Assembly (NCBI RefSeq): GCF_016907695.1
Contig: NZ_JAFBCK010000001.1
Coordinates: 4,948,001-5,012,000 of the forward strand
Reading direction: 5' to 3'
Length of the DNA stretch: 64,000 nt
Origin: Actinokineospora baliensis
Lineage (GTDB): Bacteria > Actinomycetota > Actinomycetes > Mycobacteriales > Pseudonocardiaceae
Positions 8,550 through 17,956 of this stretch are shown here, in pieces. The translations under genes and the position numbers were made by a program. Each line of letters starts with the position of its first letter. Position 1 is the first letter of the stretch. The notes under the pieces were generated by a model, which did not search any database, was not told the DNA's origin, and saw only the letters and a list, made by a program, of their open reading frames with translations.

Positions 8550-9887
8550 GGCCGACGCGACCAGTCCGCCCATTGCGATCACGGCGAGCACCACCATCGC
8601 AACCAGGAACCCGTGCCCCGCGGGGTTCGCGAGCAGGATGGTTCCCGCGATCGCTGTCCCCAGTGCCGATCCCAGGTTCGAGACGCTGCGCGATACGCCG
8701 GATATGCTGCCCTGCAATGGTTCTGGGAAGCTCGACTGCACGATGTTCACCGACGGCGTCAGCATCACGCCCAGTCCGAGTCCGATCAGCAGCAGCCCGG
8801 GGATGCTCGCCCAAGGCGTCGGGAACGCGCCGACCAGCACGAGCAGTGTCACGATTCCCGCCACAGTCAGGACAAACCCCGCCATTACGAGAGTCCGTTG
8901 TGGTCGCCTGCGGGCGAGGCGTTCGGCTGAGAGGGAGGACGCCAGCAAGCCGACGGTGGCGGAGGTGAAGATCACTCCGGTCTGGATGGCGTCGTAGCCG
9001 CGGACGACCTGGAGGTATACCGAGGTCACGAAGGAGATGCCCATGAGGACCAGCCATTGGGCGTTCTGGGTGATGAGGCCTAGGTTGGATGTCCGGTTGC
9101 GGAAGATGGTGGTGGGGACCAAGGGTTCTCGGCCGATGATTTCCTTGTCGCGGACGGAGCGGAAGAACCAGAGGAGGGTGAGGGCTCCCGCGAGCAACAG
9201 GCCCAGCATCACCCACACGTTGTGGGAGGCGAACTGGATCCCGCCGACGAGCAGGACCAGGCCGACGGCGGACAGGATGGTGCCGGTGACGTCCAGGGTG
9301 CGGGTGGGGTCGGCGGGGAGGGGGTCGGTGATTGACCGGCTCAATAGGACGATCGCCAGGATGACGAGGGCCTGGAAGGCGAAGGCGGCGCGCCAGCTCA
9401 GGGCGGAGGTGATCAGGCCGCCGATGAGGGGGCCTGCGGCGGCGCCGATGCCGCCCATCGCCATGATGGCGCCGAACGCTCTGGCTCGGGTGGTCAGGTC
9501 GGGGTAGAGGACCGTGGCCAGGATGTACACGGGTGGGATGAGCAGTGCGGTGCCGACGCCCTCCAGGATCGAGTTGCCCAGGATGAGCACGCCGAGGTTC
9601 GGTGCGAGCGCGCTGATGACGGCGCCCACCCCGTAGATCGACAGGCCCGCGATGAAGCACCGCTTGCGGCCGTACCGGTCGGTCAGCTTGCCGCCCGGCA
9701 GCATCAGCGCCGCCATCACCAGCAGGAAGATCGTGATCGTCACCTGCACGCCGTGCACGGTGGTGCCGAGGTCGGTGCTGATGTCGTGGATCATCACGTT
9801 CATGTTCGAGCCCGCGAAGCTGCAGATGAACTGCGCGAGCGCCAACGGGATCAGCACCGCCCTCAGGCGTTTGCTCGTCTCGGTCAT
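8529..9887 (-). CDS. MFS transporter, DHA2-type drug exporter
   Basis: A 452-residue polytopic membrane protein with many hydrophobic helices and the MFS motif between helices 2 and 3 (GGKLTDRYGRKR, near residue 70). The family exports drugs or small molecules using the proton gradient. ATG 9887 is preceded on its strand by GGAGG about 11 bases upstream; an earlier in-frame codon at 9932 would fall inside the terminator hairpin. No adjacent dedicated regulator is seen, so the substrate is unknown. Confidence 0.85.
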   Translation of the reverse strand: MTETSKRLRAVLIPLALAQFICSFAGSNMNVMIHDISTDLGTTVHGVQVTITIFLLVMAALMLPGGKLTDRYGRKRCFIAGLSIYGVGAVISALAPNLGVLILGNSILEGVGTALLIPPVYILATVLYPDLTTRARAFGAIMAMGGIGAAAGPLIGGLITSALSWRAAFAFQALVILAIVLLSRSITDPLPADPTRTLDVTGTILSAVGLVLLVGGIQFASHNVWVMLGLLLAGALTLLWFFRSVRDKEIIGREPLVPTTIFRNRTSNLGLITQNAQWLVLMGISFVTSVYLQVVRGYDAIQTGVIFTSATVGLLASSLSAERLARRRPQRTLVMAGFVLTVAGIVTLLVLVGAFPTPWASIPGLLLIGLGLGVMLTPSVNIVQSSFPEPLQGSISGVSRSVSNLGSALGTAIAGTILLANPAGHGFLVAMVVLAVIAMGGLVASALLPPSG

Positions 9888-9918
9888 CGGCGGAGTACCT
9901 CCAAGCGGGCAAAGGGGA

Positions 9919-9957
9919 ACCGCGCTGCCCACGACCGGCTGTCGTGGGCAGCGCGGT
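9919..9957 (-). terminator. Strong hairpin terminator
   Basis: Perfect inverted repeat with 17-base arms (9919-9935 and 9941-9957) and a 5-base loop. It begins 3 bases after the M20 peptidase stop codon on the minus strand and ends before the MFS start. No U-tract follows, which is usual in GC-rich actinomycetes. It should end the permease-peptidase transcript. Confidence 0.75.
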
Positions 9958-9960
9958 GAT

Positions 9961-11337
9961 TCACGCGGTGTCGAACAGCTTTGCGTACCGCCGGAGGAAG
10001 ACCGCTTCGGTGCGGGCCATCGCGGCGATCTCGGCGGGTGACACGCTTTCGTTGGGCGCGTGGATGAGCGACCGGGGCTCCTCGACTCCTATTAGGACGA
10101 TCTCCGCGTCCGGATAGGTGTCCGCGAGCGTGGCGCAGAGCGGGATCGACCCGCCCTGGCCGAGGGTGGTTATCGGCGTGCCGTATGCCTCGGCCATCGC
10201 GGCGGCGAGCGCCTGGTAGGCCGGACCAGCTTGGCTCGCGCTGAACGGCGGCCCTTTCGCCTCCGGCTCAACGGAAACCCGGACGCCCCAGGGCGCGGCG
10301 GCGTGCAGGTGCGCGACGAGCGCGGCCTCGGCTTCGTCCGGGTCGGTCCCCGGCGGGATCCGCAGGTTGAGTCGGGCAGCGGCTCTTGGGGTGATCGCCG
10401 CCGTCGAGCCCACCACCGGTGGGCAGTCGATCCCGAGGATGGTCAGCGCGGGCCGCGCCCACAGCATGTCCGAAACAGCACCGCTGCCGAGCACCGCGAT
10501 CCCGTCGGGAACGCCCGCGTCGAACCGGAACTGGTCGGTCGGGTACTGCTCCCCGGACCAGGTCTGTCCACCTGGCACACCGGTCACCGTGGTGTTGCCT
10601 TCCCGGTCGCGCAATGTCGCCAGGATGTGCACGAGCGCGGCGAGGGCATCTGGCGCCGCCCCGCCGAACATGCCGGAGTGCAGCTCTGACGACAACGCCT
10701 CCACGGTGACCACGACATTGACCATGCCGCGGAGGCTGACCGTCGCCGCGGGTCGACCGACGGCCGCGTTCCCCGTGTCGCACACCAGGATCGCGTCCGC
10801 CCGCAGCACACCGGGACTGGCGACCACCAGGTCCTCGAGCCCGCCGGTGCCCTGTTCCTCCGAACCCTCCACGACCAGTTTGAGGTTGACCGGGATGTCG
10901 TCGTCGAGGGCGCGCAACGCTGTGAGGTGCATGATGATGTTCCCCTTGCAATCCGCACTGCCCCTTCCATACCAACGACTTCCGGAATCGGTGAGCTGGA
11001 AGGGCGGAGTGCGCCACGCGGCCTCGTCGAGTGGTGGCTGAACGTCGTAGTGCGCGTACAGCAACACCGTGGGTGCGCCGGGATTGGCGCAGGGCCGCGA
11101 TCCGATGACCGCGGAACTGCCGTCCGAGGTCTTGACCAAGCGCGCGTCGGCGAACCCAAGTTCGGCGAAGTGGCTCCGAACCCACTCGGCCGCTCGATCG
11201 CATTCCTCGCGCGGGAACAGCCGCGGGTCGGCCACTGACCGGAATGCGACGAGTTCCGCGAGCTCCGCACGTGCCCGCGGCATCAGCCCCGCGACGCGCG
11301 CCTCCAGGTCCACGTACTCCATGTGCGGTTGGGCCAT
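9961..11337 (-). CDS. M20 family metallopeptidase (dipeptidase)
   Basis: A 458-residue M20 peptidase. Zinc and catalytic residues are visible: H96 and D98 (YAHYDVQPP), D129 (SADCKG), and E160-E161 (GSEEQG). It resembles cytosolic non-specific dipeptidases of the CNDP/PepV type, active on dipeptides or N-acyl amino acids. The start shares one base with the stop of the permease (TGATG), so import of an amino acid or peptide and its hydrolysis are probably coupled. A strong terminator follows directly. Confidence 0.85.
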   Translation of the reverse strand: MAQPHMEYVDLEARVAGLMPRARAELAELVAFRSVADPRLFPREECDRAAEWVRSHFAELGFADARLVKTSDGSSAVIGSRPCANPGAPTVLLYAHYDVQPPLDEAAWRTPPFQLTDSGSRWYGRGSADCKGNIIMHLTALRALDDDIPVNLKLVVEGSEEQGTGGLEDLVVASPGVLRADAILVCDTGNAAVGRPAATVSLRGMVNVVVTVEALSSELHSGMFGGAAPDALAALVHILATLRDREGNTTVTGVPGGQTWSGEQYPTDQFRFDAGVPDGIAVLGSGAVSDMLWARPALTILGIDCPPVVGSTAAITPRAAARLNLRIPPGTDPDEAEAALVAHLHAAAPWGVRVSVEPEAKGPPFSASQAGPAYQALAAAMAEAYGTPITTLGQGGSIPLCATLADTYPDAEIVLIGVEEPRSLIHAPNESVSPAEIAAMARTEAVFLRRYAKLFDTA

Positions 11338-12752
11338 CAGGTCGCCACCTCCATCTTCCACGACGGTTTGCGGAGCCGGTAGAACAGCAGTGGCACCACG
11401 ATGCCGAGCCCGATGGCACCGCCGCCGACGACCAGCAGGTACAGCCCGGTGTTGCCCGAGCTGAACTGCGACGGCGGGATGAACCCGACCAGCAGCGCGG
11501 CCAGCGACGCGGTGAACCCGACCCCGCACAGGCCCACCAGCATCGGCGCCCGGAACCCCCTGGGGTGCTCGGGTTCCTTGCGCCGCAACCGGACAGCGGC
11601 GACGAACAGCAGCAGGTACATGATCAGGTAGACCTGCGTGGTGATCACCGAGAAGATCCAGTACGCGCTGGAGACGTCCGGGATGAACGCGTACAGCAAC
11701 GCGATCCCCGTGGTGATCAACCCCTGCGCCACCAAGATGTTCTGCTGGACGCCGTTCTTGTTGAGCCGCTGCAGCACCGGCGGTAGGTAGCCCTCCTGGC
11801 GGGAGATCAGCAGCAGGCCCTTCGACGGACCGGCCAACCAGGTCAGCATGCCGCCGAGCGAGGCGATGACCAGCATGATTCCGATGACCGGCGTCAGGAA
11901 CTGCCACCCGAAGTGCGCGAACACCGCGTCGAAGGCCTGCATCACCCCGGCGGTGAGCGAGAGCTGGTCGGCCGGGATCACCCAGCTGATGGCCAGCGCG
12001 GGCAGGATGAAGATCAGCAGCACCAAGCCCATCGCCAGGAACATGGCGCGCGGGAACCCCTTCGCCGGGTCGCGCAGCGAGGACACGTGCACCGCGTTCA
12101 TCTCCATGCCCGAGTAGGACAGGAAGTTGTTGACGATCAGCACAAGGCTAGCCAAACCTGTCCACGCGGGCAGCAGGTGGTCTGCGGTCATCGGCGCGGC
12201 GGACGCGTTGCCCTGCCCCAGGAATACGAACCCGAGCAGGACCAGCAGTGCGCCCGGTACGAGCGTGCCGATGATCAGGCCGCCGCTGGCCAGACCGGCC
12301 ACGCCCTTGGTGCCCCGTGAGGAGATCCAGACACCTGCCCAGTAGGTGATGACGATGACCGACGCCGTCCACAGGCCGTTGCCCGCCAGCGAGGGGGTGA
12401 ACACGTAGGCGAGCGTGCTGGCGACGTACCCGAGCAGGCTGGGGTAGTAGAAGATCGTCATCGCGAACTGGCACCAGACAGCGAGGAAGCCCATCGGCTT
12501 CGAGATCCCGCGCGCCACCCAGTTGTAGACGCCGCCCTTCCAGCCAGAGGCGAGCTCGGCGGACACCAGCGAGGTCGGTAACAGGAACACGAGCGCCGGA
12601 ACCAAGTAGAGGAACACGCACGCGAGCCCGTAGATGGCCATCGTGGGCGCCGGTCGCAGGCTGGCGACCGAGCTGGTGGTCATCAACGCCAGCGCGACCC
12701 AGGAGATCCAGCTCGGCCGCGCGGGTGATCGATCGGTGGGCAGGCTGCTCAT
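11337..12752 (-). CDS. APC superfamily amino-acid permease
   Basis: A 471-residue protein with about 12 hydrophobic segments and an APC-type first helix (WVALALMTTSSVASL). It resembles glutamate/GABA-type antiporters and YjeM-like permeases. ATG 12752 is preceded by AGGAGG on its strand. It is first in an operon with the M20 peptidase, whose start overlaps this stop. The substrate is not determined; a dipeptide product or N-acyl amino acid is suggested by the context. Confidence 0.8.
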   Translation of the reverse strand: MSSLPTDRSPARPSWISWVALALMTTSSVASLRPAPTMAIYGLACVFLYLVPALVFLLPTSLVSAELASGWKGGVYNWVARGISKPMGFLAVWCQFAMTIFYYPSLLGYVASTLAYVFTPSLAGNGLWTASVIVITYWAGVWISSRGTKGVAGLASGGLIIGTLVPGALLVLLGFVFLGQGNASAAPMTADHLLPAWTGLASLVLIVNNFLSYSGMEMNAVHVSSLRDPAKGFPRAMFLAMGLVLLIFILPALAISWVIPADQLSLTAGVMQAFDAVFAHFGWQFLTPVIGIMLVIASLGGMLTWLAGPSKGLLLISRQEGYLPPVLQRLNKNGVQQNILVAQGLITTGIALLYAFIPDVSSAYWIFSVITTQVYLIMYLLLFVAAVRLRRKEPEHPRGFRAPMLVGLCGVGFTASLAALLVGFIPPSQFSSGNTGLYLLVVGGGAIGLGIVVPLLFYRLRKPSWKMEVAT

Positions 12753-12786
12753 CCCGACCTCCTGCGCGCTGGTCCAGCGGCGGGCG

Positions 12787-13287
12787 TCACGCGGTCGGCT
12801 CCTCGGCGAACACGTCGCGCAGCTTGTCCTCCTGGTCGGCACCGAGGTTGGTGAAGATCAGCTTGGGCTTCTCCTGGCCCGCGAACTCGGCCTGCACCTT
12901 GTCGAGCACCGCGTCCTCGCTGAGCACGAACAGCGCGGAGGTGCCTGGTGTGACCTCATCGCGGATCTGCTTGATCAGGTCGTCGTCGATCCCGACATCG
13001 GCCAGTGACCCGCCGATCGCGCCGAACGCGGCACCGACCGCCGCACCGAACAGCGGGATCAGGAAGATCAGGCCGAACAACATCCCCCAGAACGCCCCGG
13101 ACAGCGCGCCTCGGCCCGCGAGGTTGCGCAACTGGCGCAGCTTGGGCTTCTTGGCCCCCTCCGGCCAGGACACCGTCGCCGCGTCGTGCACGGTGATGAG
13201 GTCGCGCTTGCTCAGCGACTCCAACGACCGCACCGCCTCCTGGGCCCCGCCCGCGGTTTCGTAGCGCCAGATCGTCAAGGTGGCCAT
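12787..13287 (-). CDS. DUF1269-family membrane-associated protein
   Basis: A 166-residue protein of the DUF1269 type. A small ferredoxin-like N-terminal part (MATLTIWRYETAGGAQEA) is followed by a Gly-rich hydrophobic stretch at residues 59-95 typical of glycine zippers, then an acidic C-terminal part. ATG 13287 has GGGAGAG just upstream. The function of the family is unknown; members occur near stress and transport genes. It lies between the permease and an AI-2E-family gene. Confidence 0.75.
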   Translation of the reverse strand: MATLTIWRYETAGGAQEAVRSLESLSKRDLITVHDAATVSWPEGAKKPKLRQLRNLAGRGALSGAFWGMLFGLIFLIPLFGAAVGAAFGAIGGSLADVGIDDDLIKQIRDEVTPGTSALFVLSEDAVLDKVQAEFAGQEKPKLIFTNLGADQEDKLRDVFAEEPTA

Positions 13288-13355
13288 ATCGGTACTCTCC
13301 CTGTGGTTGTTCGGTGTTCCGGTGCAAGCGGACCGCACGCCGGGTGCGTTGCGCC

Positions 13356-14453
13356 TCATCCGGACGGGGTGGTTGATTGATCTTCATCGGCCGCGGCCCG
13401 CCGACCCTTGCGTGTGGACGGTTCGCGTTCCGGCGCGCCGAGCAGCGCGGCGGCCCAGTCGGCTCGCGGATCGGTGTCGACGAGCAGCGCCATCGCCAGC
13501 AGGGTGGCCGGGATGGCCAGCAGCAGGCCGAGCACACCGAGGACCCAGGACCAGAACACCAGCGACACGAATGTGAGCACAGTGGACAGTCCGACCGCGT
13601 CGCCGACGAACCGCGGCTGGATCAGGGACTGGACCACGAAGTTGATGACCACGTAGATGCTGATCACCAGCAGCATGCCCTTCGGTCCCTCGGTGAGCAG
13701 ACCGAGCAGCGCGGGCGGCGCGACACCGAGGATGAACCCGATGTTGGGGATGTAGTTGGTGACGAACGACAACAGGCCCCACAGCACCGCGAGCGGGATA
13801 CCGGTCCAGGCCAGCGCGACGGTGTCGAGCACCGCGATGATCAGCCCGAAGATGGTGGTGACCACGAAGTAGCGGCGCGTCTTGCTCGCGAAGTCCGCCA
13901 GGGCCAGTTGGATGTGCGGTCTGGTCCTGGCGATCGTGCGCATCCGGCCCTCGACCACGGAGGTCTCCGTGCTGAAGAACATCAGCAGCGCCAACAGGAA
14001 CACGACACTGGTGGCCAACCCGGTGAGGTCACCGAGCAATGCCCCGGCCGCTGAGACGAACCGGCCGAGATCGGCGTGTTGGGCGGACTCCCGCAGCCCG
14101 CCAGGAGCGATACCCAAGCGCCCCGCCAGGTCCGCGGCTCCGGACAACAGCTCTCGGGTTTGATCGGTGTAGCGGGGGAGTTCTGTCGCGAGGCGGGCGA
14201 GCGAGCCGATCACCACCAGCGCGAACGAGACCAGAACCCCGTACACCACGACGACGAGGACAGCCGTCGCGGCCCACGGTGGCAAACCGCGGCGGCGCAA
14301 CCAGCTGTGCACCGGGCTGACCACGATCACGATCACCATCGCCAGGAACACCGGCGCGAGCAGCCACGCCGCCACCCGCATCCCACCCACCACCACGACC
14401 GCGGCCGCGCCGCCGAGCAGGAGCACCAAACCCCGAGGCATCTGCGCATCCAT
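13356..14453 (-). CDS. AI-2E family transporter-like membrane protein
   Basis: About 365 residues with the AI-2E/UPF0118 layout: two N-terminal hydrophobic helices, a soluble loop, then a C-terminal membrane block with the conserved NYIPNIGFILG motif and IQPRFVG. The family includes putative autoinducer exporters and Na+/H+ antiporters. The C-terminus is basic and disordered. Start is uncertain among close methionines at 14465, 14453 and 14441. It is divergent from the GH15 gene. Confidence 0.82.
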   Translation of the reverse strand: MDAQMPRGLVLLLGGAAAVVVVGGMRVAAWLLAPVFLAMVIVIVVSPVHSWLRRRGLPPWAATAVLVVVVYGVLVSFALVVIGSLARLATELPRYTDQTRELLSGAADLAGRLGIAPGGLRESAQHADLGRFVSAAGALLGDLTGLATSVVFLLALLMFFSTETSVVEGRMRTIARTRPHIQLALADFASKTRRYFVVTTIFGLIIAVLDTVALAWTGIPLAVLWGLLSFVTNYIPNIGFILGVAPPALLGLLTEGPKGMLLVISIYVVINFVVQSLIQPRFVGDAVGLSTVLTFVSLVFWSWVLGVLGLLLAIPATLLAMALLVDTDPRADWAAALLGAPEREPSTRKGRRAAADEDQSTTPSG

Positions 14454-14598
14454 CACGGCGGCCACCGTGGCACGCGCGGATCACCGGCCCCATCCCCCGG
14501 CGCGGGCGGTACCCGGGAGGTCATCACCGCCGGATGACGACCGGCCCGGCGGGCCGTGGACATGGTGGCGGCACACCGGACGAAGCGAGGAGCCCATC

Positions 14599-16407
14599 GT
14601 GGACAACTACCCCTTGATCGCCGACCACGGACTGATCGGTGATCTCCAGACCGCCGCGCTCGTGAGCACCGACGGCACCATCGACTGGTTCTGCTGCCCC
14701 AGGTTCGACTCGCCGACGGTGTTCGGATCCCTGCTCGACTCCGGTCGCGGCGGCCACTGCCGGATCCGGCCAACTCACGGCCCTTACACCTCGCGGCAGC
14801 TCTACTTCCCGGACACGGCCATCCTGATCACCAGGTTCCTGTCCCCGTCGGGCACCGGGGAGGTGGTGGACTTCATGGTCCCGGTGCGGGGGCGCGCGGC
14901 CACGGACACGCACCGGCTGGTCCGGATGGTGCGGTGCGTGCGCGGTGAGGTCGAGTTCGAGTTGGACGTGTCACCGAAGTTCGACTACGGGCGCGAGGCG
15001 CACACCACGCACCTCACCGAGCACGGCGCGATCTTCGCCGCCGACGACCTCGCGCTGACCCTGCACGCCGTTCGGGAGCCTGACGACGAGCGGCTCGCGG
15101 CGCTGGCGGTCACGGGGGAGGGCGCGGTGCGCGGCACGGTGACGCTGCGCGCGGGGCAGGTTCGCGGGTTCGTGCTGGAGTCCGCCGCTGATGGACCGCC
15201 CCGGGCGATCCGCGCGGCCGAGATCGAGCGTGACTTCGTTGCCACGGTGCGGTTCTGGCGCACGTGGCTGGACACCTCGACCTACCGGGGGCGCTGGCGG
15301 GAGGTCGTCAACCGGTCCGCGATGACGCTCAAGCTGATGACCTACGCCCCGACCGGAGCGGTCATCGCGGCCCCCACGGCCGGGCTTCCCGAGCAGGTCG
15401 GCGGCGAACGCAACTGGGACTACCGGTACACGTGGATCAGGGACGCCTCGTTCGCGGTGTCGGCACTGCTGGGCCTCGGGTTCACCGACGAGGCCACCGA
15501 CTTCTCCCGCTGGCTGCGCGACCGCTACGAGGAGGGCCCACTCAAGATCATGTACCGGGTCGACGGCTCGGCCGACCTGGTCGAGGAGCCCCTGGACTGG
15601 GACGGCTACCGCGGCTCGCGGCCGGTCAGGATCGGCAACGACGCGGCCGACCAGCTGCAGCTCGACATCTACGGCGAACTGCTCGACAGCGTCTACCAAG
15701 CTCATCGCAGCGGGCTCGGCCTGGGGCAGCGGGGCTGGCAGGGGCTGGTCGGGATGCTGGACTGGCTCGGGGCGAACTGGGACCAGCCGGAGGAGGGGAT
15801 CTGGGAGACCCGGGGCGGCCGCGAGGACTTCACCTACGGCAGGTTGATGAGCTGGGTGGCGTTCGACCGGGGCATCCGCCTGTCGTCGGAACTGGGCAGG
15901 CCCGCGCCGCTGGAGCAGTGGCGTGCGCACCGGGACCGCATCTACGCCCAGGTCTGGGACCGGGGCTGGCACCCCGGTCAGCGCTCCTTCGTCCAGCGCT
16001 ACGGGTCGGACGTGTTGGATTCGTCGCTGCTGCGCATGACCACCGTCGGCTTCGTCGCGCCCCGGGACCCGAAGTGGTTGCACACGTTGGCCGCGATGGA
16101 GCGGGACCTGGTGTCCGACAGCCTGGTCTACCGCTACGACCCGGGTGCCGCACCGGATGGTCTCGCTGGTGATGAGGGCACGTTCTCGTTGTGCAGCTTC
16201 AACTACGTGACCGCGCTGGCGGTGTCCGGGCAGCTCGAGAAGGCGCGGCTGGTGTTCGAGAAGATGCTCACCTACGGCAACCACCTCGGCCTCTACGCCG
16301 AGGAGATCGGCCCGACCGGGGAGCAACTCGGCAACTTCCCGCAGGCGTTCACCCACCTGGCCTTGATCGACGCCGCGCTCGCACTCGACAAGGCGCTCGA
16401 CGGCTGA
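14599..16407 (+). CDS. Glycoside hydrolase family 15 (trehalase/glucoamylase-like)
   Basis: A 602-residue GH15 protein with the N-terminal trehalase-like domain ([20 protein letters not shown]) and the catalytic (alpha/alpha)6 barrel carrying [15 protein letters not shown] near residue 270. Actinobacterial members of this layout include trehalases. No signal peptide is present, so it acts in the cytosol. GTG 14599 has GAGGAG eight bases upstream; the in-frame codons before it overlap the promoter of the divergent gene. Trehalose or another alpha-glucoside is the likely substrate. Confidence 0.85.
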   Translation: MDNYPLIADHGLIGDLQTAALVSTDGTIDWFCCPRFDSPTVFGSLLDSGRGGHCRIRPTHGPYTSRQLYFPDTAILITRFLSPSGTGEVVDFMVPVRGRAATDTHRLVRMVRCVRGEVEFELDVSPKFDYGREAHTTHLTEHGAIFAADDLALTLHAVREPDDERLAALAVTGEGAVRGTVTLRAGQVRGFVLESAADGPPRAIRAAEIERDFVATVRFWRTWLDTSTYRGRWREVVNRSAMTLKLMTYAPTGAVIAAPTAGLPEQVGGERNWDYRYTWIRDASFAVSALLGLGFTDEATDFSRWLRDRYEEGPLKIMYRVDGSADLVEEPLDWDGYRGSRPVRIGNDAADQLQLDIYGELLDSVYQAHRSGLGLGQRGWQGLVGMLDWLGANWDQPEEGIWETRGGREDFTYGRLMSWVAFDRGIRLSSELGRPAPLEQWRAHRDRIYAQVWDRGWHPGQRSFVQRYGSDVLDSSLLRMTTVGFVAPRDPKWLHTLAAMERDLVSDSLVYRYDPGAAPDGLAGDEGTFSLCSFNYVTALAVSGQLEKARLVFEKMLTYGNHLGLYAEEIGPTGEQLGNFPQAFTHLALIDAALALDKALDG

Positions 16408-16417
16408 ACCGCGCCAC

Positions 16418-17281
16418 TCAGGCCTTCGACCACGCTTCCTTTATGGACTCAGTGTTCGTGCGGAGGAAGTCGTCGAAGGTCCTGGGGGAGTGGGAGGTCA
16501 GAGTGGCGACATCGGAGGTGGTAGGGGCGAGTTTGCCGGTGGCGACCTCAGCGAACAGGGCTGCTACATCGGCGGCGAACGGGGCTGGGAGACCTGCGGC
16601 GGTGAGGCGGTTGGCGAACTCCGTCGGGGGTAGGTCGATGTAGCGGATCTCGCGGCCGACCACTGTGGACAATTTGTCGGCGATCTCGCTGTGGGTGAGG
16701 GCTTCCGGGCCGGTGAGGACGAAGGTCCTGTCGGGTTGGGGGTTGGCCAGAACGGCGGCGGCGGACGCGGCGATGTCTTCGCAGTCGACATAGGACACCC
16801 GGGAATCGCCGTACGAGCCGATCAAGTGGCCGCCTTCGGTGGCGACCGCGGTGCCGGTGCTGTAGTTCTGCATGAAGCCGTTGGGCTGCAGGATGGTCCA
16901 GGGGAGTCCGGAGGCCTTGAGGTACTCCTCGATCACCCCGTGCGCGCCCTCGGCGAGCTTCCCGCCGATCCGCGCGTGCCAGACCGAGAGCTTCACCACG
17001 TGCTCCACCCCGGCCTCGGCCGCCGCGTCGATCACCGCCCGTTGGTGGGGGATCATCGGCTGCTCGCCGGGGACCGCGCCCGCCCCGTTGAGGAACACCC
17101 GGTCGACGCCGCGCATCGCCCGGGCCAGGCTGTCGTGGTCGGTGAAGGCGCCGACCACGTACCGGCACCCGAGCGCGTGGCCCTTGGCCTTGTCGCGCAC
17201 GAACGCGATCACGTCATCGCCGACCCGCCGCACGAGGTGGCGTCCGATCGTGCCTGTCGCGCCGGTCACCAGGATCGCCAT
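16418..17281 (-). CDS. NmrA-like NAD(P)-binding oxidoreductase
   Basis: A 287-residue atypical short-chain dehydrogenase. The Rossmann motif GATGTIG is at residues 7-13, and the conserved downstream pattern [12 protein letters not shown] is that of NmrA/QOR2-like proteins, which bind NADP and act as quinone reductases or redox sensors. It is divergent from a TetR regulator with a 71-base intergenic region carrying an inverted repeat, so it is probably the regulated target. It converges on the GH15 gene. Confidence 0.85.
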   Translation of the reverse strand: MAILVTGATGTIGRHLVRRVGDDVIAFVRDKAKGHALGCRYVVGAFTDHDSLARAMRGVDRVFLNGAGAVPGEQPMIPHQRAVIDAAAEAGVEHVVKLSVWHARIGGKLAEGAHGVIEEYLKASGLPWTILQPNGFMQNYSTGTAVATEGGHLIGSYGDSRVSYVDCEDIAASAAAVLANPQPDRTFVLTGPEALTHSEIADKLSTVVGREIRYIDLPPTEFANRLTAAGLPAPFAADVAALFAEVATGKLAPTTSDVATLTSHSPRTFDDFLRTNTESIKEAWSKA

Positions 17282-17304
17282 GGTTCTCCGTTAACCTGAG
17301 GGGG

Positions 17305-17325
17305 CCTCGAACTGTTAAGTCGAGG
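17305..17325. promoter_or_regulatory. Putative TetR operator
   Basis: Inverted repeat CCTCGA-N9-TCGAGG in the divergent NmrA/TetR promoter region. A related CCTCGAATTGACTCGGAGG follows at 17329-17347. The position between both genes fits autoregulation and control of the oxidoreductase. Confidence 0.5.
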
Positions 17326-17352
17326 CTACCTCGAATTGACTCGGAGGCGCCA

Positions 17353-17898
17353 GTGCCCGGACGACCACGCGCGGACGCCCGCGCCAACCGCGCACGCCTG
17401 CTCACCGAGGCCGACGTCGTGTTCCGCGCACAGGGCACCGGCGCGTCCCTGGAGGCGATCGCCAAACGCGCAGGCCTGGCCATCGGCACCCTCTACGGCC
17501 ACTTCCCGACCCGCCGAGCCCTCCTCGGCGCCCTCATGGCCGACCGCAACGAAGCCCTGTTCGCCGCCGCCGAAGCCCTGTCCGACCAACCCCCCGCCGA
17601 AGCCCTCCGCACCTGGCTCACCCTGACCGTCGCCCACGCCGCCACCTACAGCGGCCTCGCTACCCACCTGGCCCAAGGCACCGACGACGTCACCTCCGAA
17701 CTCCACGCCTCCTGCGTGCAGATGGACACCCTCAGCGACACCCTCCTCCACCGAGCCGTCGAAGCGGGCGCCATCCACCCCACCACCAGCGCCGACCTCA
17801 ACACCCTCACCACGGCGTGCGCGTGGGCCCGCGAACACACCTCCCCGGAACAGGCGGACCGGCTACTCGACCTGGCCTTCCGCGGGATGCTGGTCTAG
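17353..17898 (+). CDS. TetR family regulator
   Basis: A 181-residue TetR repressor with the N-terminal HTH (ASLEAIAKRAGLAIGTLYGH within residues 30-55) and an alpha-helical ligand domain. GTG 17353 has GGAGG six bases upstream. It is divergent from the NmrA-like oxidoreductase and probably represses it and itself through the repeat at 17305-17347. The ligand is unknown. Confidence 0.88.
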   Translation: MPGRPRADARANRARLLTEADVVFRAQGTGASLEAIAKRAGLAIGTLYGHFPTRRALLGALMADRNEALFAAAEALSDQPPAEALRTWLTLTVAHAATYSGLATHLAQGTDDVTSELHASCVQMDTLSDTLLHRAVEAGAIHPTTSADLNTLTTACAWAREHTSPEQADRLLDLAFRGMLV

Positions 17899-17956
17899 CT
17901 CGCGAACTTCGTGGAGGTGGGCGCTGGTCGCCTTGCCCAGGTAAGGCGCTGGTCTT

